This document shows positions 53,500-59,302 of a DNA stretch of 59,302 nt, in pieces. Position 1 is the first letter of the stretch. Every line of letters starts with the position of its first letter. This DNA is from Bacteroidales bacterium UBA6267 (lineage in GTDB: Bacteria > Bacteroidota > Bacteroidia > Bacteroidales > UBA1556). The notes under the pieces were generated by a model. That model was not told the origin of the DNA, searched no databases, and saw nothing but the letters and a program-made list of their open reading frames with translations. Position numbers and translations under genes: made by a program. Location: positions 1 through 59,302 of the forward strand of contig DJVB01000015.1 of assembly GCA_002440745.1 (NCBI GenBank). Direction: 5' to 3'.

Positions 53500-56400
53500 C
53501 TATTCGAACTCAATTGGAGGCATTTCCGCCATACGTTTCAACTGATAATAACGCCATTTAGCATCGTTAACAGCCATTTTCTGTAACTCCAGAGCTTGTT
53601 CAGGGAAGGATTTCTTAAGAGAAGCGAAACGAACTTCACTATCTAAGAACTGTTGGAATAATTCCCAATTGGGTTCCTTCTGATCCAAAACCATTGGGTT
53701 TTTACCTTCTTTTTCAAGTAATGGATTATAGCGGAACATTTGCCAATATCCTGAATCTACTGCAAATTTTTCTTCATCATCGGCATGATTCATTCCAGCT
53801 TTCAAACCATGAGCAATACATGGTGAGTAAGCAATAATTACTGAAGGGCCATCATATTCTTCTGCTTCTTTTAAAGCTTTAAAGAATTGAGATTGACTTG
53901 CACCCAAAGCAACCTGAGCTACATAAACATAACCGTAGGTCATTGCTATTGATGAAAGAGACTTTTTACGAGTATGGCGACCGGTAGCAGCAAATTTAGC
54001 AACTTGACCTGTCGTTGATGACTTAGACGCTTGTCCGCCGGTATTTGAATAAACTTCAGTATCCAAAACCAATATATTAACATTCTCACCGGAAGCAATA
54101 ACGTGGTCAAGACCACCAAAACCAATATCATAAGCCCATCCATCACCGCCAATAATCCATACAGATTTCTTAATCAAGTAATGTTTATTATCAAAAATAT
54201 GTTTAGCAATATCGCTTTCATCATTCTGAATAAGTGGTAAAAGCTTCTCAGTTGCTTGCTCTGATTTAACGGTATCGTTCATACCATCAATCCATTCTTG
54301 CATTGCCACTGTCAATTCTTCAGAAAGATTGTTATTCTGAATTGCTTCTTTCATAGAAGAGCATAAGCCTTCGCGAATTTTGCGAATACCGATTGCCATT
54401 CCATAACCATATTCGGCATTATCTTCGAATAATGAATTAGCCCAAGCAGGACCTTTTCCACTTTTCTCATTTTTACAATAAGGAGTTGAAGGAGCTGTAC
54501 CACCATATATTGATGAACAACCTGTAGCATTAGCAATCAACATCCTTTCGCCAAATAATTGTGTTGCAGCTTTGATATATGGTGTTTCACCACAACCTGC
54601 ACAAGCTCCACTGAACTCAAATAAAGGCTGGGCAAACTGTGAGTTTTTGACATTTTTAAACTTGTCAACAACATCTTCCTTATAACCAACAACTTTGTGC
54701 ATATAGTTCCAACGATCCACCTCTTCTAATTTGTCACCAAGTGGCACCATTTTGAGGGATTTGGGTTTTGAGGGGCAAGCCTCAACACAAACGCCACAAC
54801 CAGTGCAGTCTAACACAGAAACAGAGATCCTATACTGATAATCCTTAATTGGGCCTTTACCCTGAACCATATCAGTTCCTTCGGGGGCGTTAGCAGCTTC
54901 TTCAGGTGTAATCAAGAATGGACGGATACAAGCATGAGGGCAAACATAAGCACATTGGTTACACTGTGTACAACTATCACCAGTCCACTCCGGCACTTCA
55001 ACAGCAATTCCACGTTTTTCGTAAGCTGCGGTGCCATTTGGGATTGTTCCATCTTCAATTCCCGTAAATGTGGATACCGGAAGGCTATCCCCTTTTTGAG
55101 CATTGATAACCTCAACCACATTTTTAATAAAATCAGGTTTATTGGATGTTTCGTTAACATGATCAATCTCGAGAGATGCCCACTCAGCAGGAACAGCAAC
55201 CTTGATAACATCAGAACCTCTATCTACTGCCTGAAAGTTCATATTCACAATTTTCTCACCTTTATTACCATAAGATTTAGTGATAAACGCTTTCATCTCG
55301 CGGACAGCTAAATCGTAAGGAATAACCTCAGAAACTTTGAAGAAAGCAGATTGCATAATTGTGTTAGTTCTTGTGCCTAACCCAATTTCCATTGCAATTT
55401 TTGTTGCATTGATAATATATAAATTAATATCGTTTTCGGCAAGATACTTTTTAATATTATTGGGCAATCTTTCTTTAGTTTCTTCTTCATCCCAAATACT
55501 ATTGAGTAGGAAAGAACCACCTTTTTTCAAGCCTTTGAGCATATCATATTTGGTAAGATAAGCCGGCACGTGACATGCAACAAAATCTGGTTGATTTACA
55601 AGATAGTGAGAATTAATTGGGCTATCACCAAAACGAAGATGTGAGGTAGTAAAACCTCCGGATTTCTTCGAATCATAAGCAAAATATGCTTGAGCATACT
55701 TATCGGTGTTATTTCCAATAATCTTGATACTATTCTTGTTTGCACCAACAGTACCGTCAGCACCTAAGCCATAAAACTTAGCCTCGAAAGTACCAGGCTT
55801 AGAAACGCTAATCTCAGGGATTAAAGGTAGTGAGTGATTAGTAACATCATCAACAATACCAACAGTGAAACGATTCTTCGGATTTTCGGATTCAAGATTT
55901 TGGAAAACGGAAAGAATCATGGCTGGAGTAGTATCTTTTGAACTTAATCCATATCGACCACCAATTATCATTGGTTTATTTTCTTTTTCATAGAACAAAT
56001 CACGAACATCGAGATAAAGAGGTTCGCCATTAGCACCAATCTCTTTTGTTCGGTCTAAGACAGCAATGCGTTTAACAGTTTCAGGGAAAACATTCATGAA
56101 ATACTTTGCAGAAAATGGTCTGTAAAGATGCACGGAGATAACACCAACTTTCTTTCCCTTAGCCAATTCATAATCTACAACTTCTTGAATTGTATGAGTA
56201 ATTGACCCCATTGCAATAATAATATTTTCCGCATCTGGAGCACCATAATATGTAAAAGGATGGTACTCACGTCCGGTTATCTTCTTGATTTCCTGCATAT
56301 AATCCTCAACTACATCAGGAATAACTTCATAAAACGGATTGCTTGCCTCACGAGCTTGGAAATAAATATCAGGGTTTTGGGCTGTTCCACGAGTTACAGG

Positions 56401-57042
56401 ATTTTCAGGATTTAATGCATTTTGCTTAAACCGCTTAAGCGCATCCCAATCAAGGAGTTTAGCCATTTCATCCTGATCCATTGCTTCTACTTTCATAATT
56501 TCGTGAGAAGTGCGGAAACCGTCAAAGAAATGTAGAAATGGGATACGGGTTTTAATTGCAGCAAGGTGAGCAATTCCCGCAATATCCATAATTTCTTGGG
56601 CTGATCCGGTTGCCAACATCGCAAAACCGGACTGGCGAGTTGACATAACATCGCTATGATCACCAAAAATCGACAAAGCCTGAGCAGCCAAAGAACGAGC
56701 GCTCACATGAAAGACACCGGGTAGAAGCTCACCGGAAATCTTATACATATTTGGGATCATCAAGAGCAATCCTTGAGATGCGGTGAACGTTGATGTAAGA
56801 GCTCCGGCTTGCAATGAACCATGGACAGCACCTGAAGCACCTCCTTCGGACTGCATTTCGGAAACCATTACAGTTTTTCCAAAAATATTTTTCTTCCCAT
56901 GAGCTGCCCACTGATCGACATATTCTGCCATATCAGATGAAGGAGTGATAGGATAAATTGCTGCCACTTCGCTAAACATATATGCTATGTAGGCGGCTGC
57001 GTAATTACCTTCGCAAGTAATAAAATTTTTCTTCGTTGCCAT
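53500..57042 (-). CDS. nifJ: pyruvate:ferredoxin (flavodoxin) oxidoreductase
   Basis: 1180 residues, the full single-chain enzyme that oxidises pyruvate to acetyl-CoA and CO2 with reduction of ferredoxin. In order: the pyruvate-binding domain (YPITPSSDMAEYVD near the N-terminus), CoA and gamma domains, two [4Fe-4S] motifs (CTQCNQCAYVCPHACIRP near residue 690 and CTGCGVCVEACPSKPK near 745), the proximal-cluster CAGCGETPYIK and TPP-binding GDGWAYDIGFGGLDH with NTGGQASKSS near the C-terminus. It marks anaerobic or facultative metabolism. It has its own 319-bp upstream region and a terminator. Confidence 0.96.
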   Translation of the reverse strand: MATKKNFITCEGNYAAAYIAYMFSEVAAIYPITPSSDMAEYVDQWAAHGKKNIFGKTVMVSEMQSEGGASGAVHGSLQAGALTSTFTASQGLLLMIPNMYKISGELLPGVFHVSARSLAAQALSIFGDHSDVMSTRQSGFAMLATGSAQEIMDIAGIAHLAAIKTRIPFLHFFDGFRTSHEIMKVEAMDQDEMAKLLDWDALKRFKQNALNPENPVTRGTAQNPDIYFQAREASNPFYEVIPDVVEDYMQEIKKITGREYHPFTYYGAPDAENIIIAMGSITHTIQEVVDYELAKGKKVGVISVHLYRPFSAKYFMNVFPETVKRIAVLDRTKEIGANGEPLYLDVRDLFYEKENKPMIIGGRYGLSSKDTTPAMILSVFQNLESENPKNRFTVGIVDDVTNHSLPLIPEISVSKPGTFEAKFYGLGADGTVGANKNSIKIIGNNTDKYAQAYFAYDSKKSGGFTTSHLRFGDSPINSHYLVNQPDFVACHVPAYLTKYDMLKGLKKGGSFLLNSIWDEEETKERLPNNIKKYLAENDINLYIINATKIAMEIGLGTRTNTIMQSAFFKVSEVIPYDLAVREMKAFITKSYGNKGEKIVNMNFQAVDRGSDVIKVAVPAEWASLEIDHVNETSNKPDFIKNVVEVINAQKGDSLPVSTFTGIEDGTIPNGTAAYEKRGIAVEVPEWTGDSCTQCNQCAYVCPHACIRPFLITPEEAANAPEGTDMVQGKGPIKDYQYRISVSVLDCTGCGVCVEACPSKPKSLKMVPLGDKLEEVDRWNYMHKVVGYKEDVVDKFKNVKNSQFAQPLFEFSGACAGCGETPYIKAATQLFGERMLIANATGCSSIYGGTAPSTPYCKNEKSGKGPAWANSLFEDNAEYGYGMAIGIRKIREGLCSSMKEAIQNNNLSEELTVAMQEWIDGMNDTVKSEQATEKLLPLIQNDESDIAKHIFDNKHYLIKKSVWIIGGDGWAYDIGFGGLDHVIASGENVNILVLDTEVYSNTGGQASKSSTTGQVAKFAATGRHTRKKSLSSIAMTYGYVYVAQVALGASQSQFFKALKEAEEYDGPSVIIAYSPCIAHGLKAGMNHADDEEKFAVDSGYWQMFRYNPLLEKEGKNPMVLDQKEPNWELFQQFLDSEVRFASLKKSFPEQALELQKMAVNDAKWRYYQLKRMAEMPPIEFE

Positions 57043-57361
57043 AATTATTAAGTTTTCGTCACAATTAGTTAAAAACTAACAATGATCATTTATAAGTATC
57101 TGTTTTATAACATATTATCAATAAACCATTGTCAAAATCGCTGCGAAATTAATTAATATTCAAATATGTTTTGCCCTAATCCGTCAATGTATTTATATAT
57201 TGTTGTTAAGTTAAAAACATTCTAAACTTTACACCCTACATATCAACTAATTACATCTTAAAAAGTCTTAATTGGAATGGCTCTAAATTACATTAATATT
57301 TTTTCAAAAAAAAACCTGCATCAAAAATGATGCAGGTCAATTTTAATAAACAATTACAGAA
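57043..57361. other. intergenic region between nifJ and the T9SS cargo gene
   Basis: 319 AT-rich bases. Minus-strand TAATTTCGC (plus 57144-57151), also seen upstream of aroB, is a weak -7 candidate for nifJ. The right end contains the terminator of the T9SS cargo gene (57314-57337). No coding region is visible. Confidence 0.6.
57314..57337 (-). terminator. terminator of the T9SS cargo gene
   Basis: ACCTGCATCA-AAAA-TGATGCAGGT (57314-57337), a perfect 10-bp stem; on the minus strand a run of nine U follows, 24 bp past the stop. Confidence 0.9.
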
Positions 57362-59272
57362 CTATCTTACCACCATTTTCTGTGTTATTTGTGCATCACC
57401 GGCAACAATGGTATAGAAATATATTCCACTTTGTAATGAAGTGCCATCAATAGTTATGGTATGATTACCAGCAGCAGTCTTTCCATAGTCATTTTCGATT
57501 ACTTTTTGACCAGCTACATTATAAATAGTAAGGCTCAAATTAGCTGACTCTTCCAAATTAACTTGAATTTGAGTAGTTTGGCTAAATGGGTTGGGTTGAT
57601 TTTGAGAAACAGATAGATTACTATTTTCAGTTTTTTCAAAACCAATTCCAGGATTTGGGACAAAATCATTATCTGCCAAGGTTATTCCTTTTATGTAGTT
57701 AATAAATACCGGTTCAGTATCAGTGTTTCCGAGATCCAATTCTGTAATCGGAATCTCATAAGTACCTGAATTAGTGAATACCAAATCTGACATATAATGG
57801 AAATAAGCATCTCCAGCCATTCCTGTTCCTTGAGTAATATTAACTGGTGCAGTACGATATCCATTCAATGTATTGATACCTACAACATATAAATCAGGGA
57901 AAGAATTCATTGGGAAATTATTGGAGGCTGTCATTGCAAATAATGTATCGGTATCGGTCCATGAAGCAAAGATTTTTGTTTCATCTGCTGATTTACCAGC
58001 TTGTAAACGCATATCCCAACCCACAGTACCATAAGGAGTTTCAGTGTCGTCCACATCCACAGTATAAACTCTTCCAATAAGGAATGCATCCCAACCTGTT
58101 GAAGTTGTAAATACATCAAAAATGCTATTAAAACCAACACCATTTTTAAATGTTTGTGAGAAATAAAATCCCAAACTATCGTCATTATTAGAGTAGGCAG
58201 AAGCAATCTTACCAATTAAGTGTAAATTTCCATTAGCATCAACAACACCATCTAATGCAGCCGTAAACTGAGGGCGTTTTGCTGTTGATCCTAACATTTC
58301 ACGAAGATCATCAGTGATAGCAGGAAGATTAGAAAAATCATAAATTGGCATTTTTGACCAAGTAGCTCCGCTATTTGTAGTTTTCCAAACAATTGGTTGA
58401 TAAGAGCGAACATCAAGAGAAGAATCACGACCAACAGTCCAATAATAACCAATTACACCATCATTCGACCAAGCAGTATGGAAATCCCAAGTAAATGCAA
58501 AATCCTCACCTGCTGCATCTTGAACAAAATTAGCATCAAGCTTATGACATACCCAGTCCACTTTTTCATTTGTAGCATCCCAAGTACCTTCATATAAGCG
58601 AATAGTATCCAAATTACCAGTTACATCATCATAGTTGCTGGTAATGACATGGAATTTTCCATCAGAAGTAGATTGGAAACCTTTTCTTGGAAGTGTACCA
58701 TAGGAAGGAATAAGTTGACGGTGGAAAGCTGAGCTATCGAGTTTATTGCTTGAAGAAAACATCGAAACCCAATTAGATCCATCTGTACTTGGTCCAACAG
58801 TAACTACATAAGCGTTATCAGGATTTGTATTTCCGGTTGGGTTATGAATAACACCACCAGGATAGCGGTGATATGGACCAGCACCGGCAGGATAAGCCAT
58901 GATTTGATTCCAAGTTGCACCCATATCTTTAGAGAAACTCACTACAATATCACCGGAGTTTGACCCTAAAACAGCTGGATTTGCGCGATGAGTAAAGGTG
59001 ATTACATTAACGTCAGCGTTGGCAGAAAGCGAACTTTGTGTTTCTACAAGGTAACCGTAAACGTTTGCAGAGCTTGAAACAGCAACAGTTGAAACCGGAC
59101 CTTTAATATCGCTCTTTGTTTTGTTAATTGGAGTATTTAAACTAAAACTCCCTTGATCAATAACAACTTTCGTTGCTTTTTGTTTTTGAACAGATTCAAA
59201 ACTGTTCACATTTTGTGCAAAGCCAAGTGAACACACACTTAGCGCAAAACTAAAAAGTAGTAATTTTCTCAT
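57362..59272 (-). CDS. secreted protein with type IX secretion sorting domain
   Basis: 636 residues. A signal peptide (MRKLLLFSFALSVCSLGFAQ), a long beta-propeller-like body with repeated aspartate-rich segments (VSFSKDMGATWNQI, WKTTNSGATWSKMP, sialidase/BNR-like Asp-box patterns S.D.GATW) and a C-terminal type A sorting domain (about 555-636: SQNQPNPFSQTTQI, NVAGQKVIEND, GIYFYTIV and KMVVR). The Asp-box motifs suggest a sialidase-fold or extracellular glycan-binding propeller, but catalytic residues cannot be shown. The protein would be exported by PorSS/T9SS machinery and anchored or released at the cell surface. Confidence 0.88.
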   Translation of the reverse strand: MRKLLLFSFALSVCSLGFAQNVNSFESVQKQKATKVVIDQGSFSLNTPINKTKSDIKGPVSTVAVSSSANVYGYLVETQSSLSANADVNVITFTHRANPAVLGSNSGDIVVSFSKDMGATWNQIMAYPAGAGPYHRYPGGVIHNPTGNTNPDNAYVVTVGPSTDGSNWVSMFSSSNKLDSSAFHRQLIPSYGTLPRKGFQSTSDGKFHVITSNYDDVTGNLDTIRLYEGTWDATNEKVDWVCHKLDANFVQDAAGEDFAFTWDFHTAWSNDGVIGYYWTVGRDSSLDVRSYQPIVWKTTNSGATWSKMPIYDFSNLPAITDDLREMLGSTAKRPQFTAALDGVVDANGNLHLIGKIASAYSNNDDSLGFYFSQTFKNGVGFNSIFDVFTTSTGWDAFLIGRVYTVDVDDTETPYGTVGWDMRLQAGKSADETKIFASWTDTDTLFAMTASNNFPMNSFPDLYVVGINTLNGYRTAPVNITQGTGMAGDAYFHYMSDLVFTNSGTYEIPITELDLGNTDTEPVFINYIKGITLADNDFVPNPGIGFEKTENSNLSVSQNQPNPFSQTTQIQVNLEESANLSLTIYNVAGQKVIENDYGKTAAGNHTITIDGTSLQSGIYFYTIVAGDAQITQKMVVR

Positions 59273-59302
59273 AGTATAAATATTTAATTAAAATTAGGTT
59301 TG

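Noticed and set aside
1..59302. CRISPR arrays, tRNAs, rRNAs, prophage or integrative-element genes
   Set aside because: No direct-repeat array, tRNA cloverleaf, rRNA segment, integrase or phage structural gene was seen on reading both strands.

Overview
The window is a piece of a Bacteroidota chromosome, probably an environmental relative of the Bacteroidales or a nearby lineage; I cannot fix the genus. Supporting this are many promoter elements of the Bacteroidota type (TTG, 18-21 bp, TAnnTTTG), no Shine-Dalgarno habit, two TonB-dependent receptors with CarboxypepD_reg-like N-termini, a type IX secretion sorting domain, OmpA/TSP3 and SPOR-like outer-membrane proteins, a full Bat (aerotolerance-type) locus, two-component-propeller signalling and a large homodimeric-type pyruvate:ferredoxin oxidoreductase, which suggests anaerobic or microaerobic energy metabolism. 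Base composition is AT-rich throughout, with no obvious foreign island.

Layout. 1-515: AT-rich flank with the hutU promoter. 0.5-5.6 kb: long-form urocanase, then a small His-rich membrane protein and a TonB receptor behind a promoter that carries a perfect CRP/FNR-type palindrome. 5.7-9.7 kb: M23 peptidase, then aroB-aroA on the minus strand. 9.8-13.6 kb: an outer-membrane barrel, a PerR-peroxiredoxin pair behind a PerR-like box, a ferredoxin-nitroreductase and an XRE regulator with a set of TTTACA/TGTAAA palindromes. 14.0-14.4 kb: RNase P RNA (minus). 14.5-18.5 kb (minus): Smr/DUF2027 protein, DUF2279 protein, an alpha/beta-hydrolase fold protein that has lost its nucleophile, then a thioredoxin-glutaredoxin fusion with an orphan groES. 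18.6-27.1 kb: the moxR-DUF58-batA-batE locus. 27.2-28.4 kb: a truncated IS1182-type transposase and pyrH. 28.6-36.0 kb: a secreted TPR-caspase-like protein, then a SiaA/SiaB/SiaC-like partner-switch module ending in a coiled-coil membrane protein instead of the SiaD diguanylate cyclase. 36-41 kb: a second TonB receptor, an SRAP protein and a long-chain acyl-CoA ligase. 41-48.4 kb: a predicted erythromycin-esterase/ChaN-like barrel protein, a divergent pair of related envelope proteins sharing a palindromic promoter, and a TPR lipoprotein. 48.4-53.4 kb: folK-deoxynucleoside kinase, sppA-formyl-THF cyclo-ligase and a serine hydrolase. 53.5-59.3 kb: nifJ and a secreted T9SS cargo protein.

Two themes run through the window. 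One is the envelope: barrels, receptors, OmpA/SPOR proteins, Bat, peptidases. The other is stress and signalling: PerR-peroxiredoxin, Trx-Grx/GroES, SRAP, nitroreductase, caspase-like and Sia-like modules. The best candidate for a little-described system is the 31.2-36.0 kb Sia-like module with its unusual fourth gene, next to the secreted caspase-like protein. All functional statements rest on reading motifs by eye; no database search was run.
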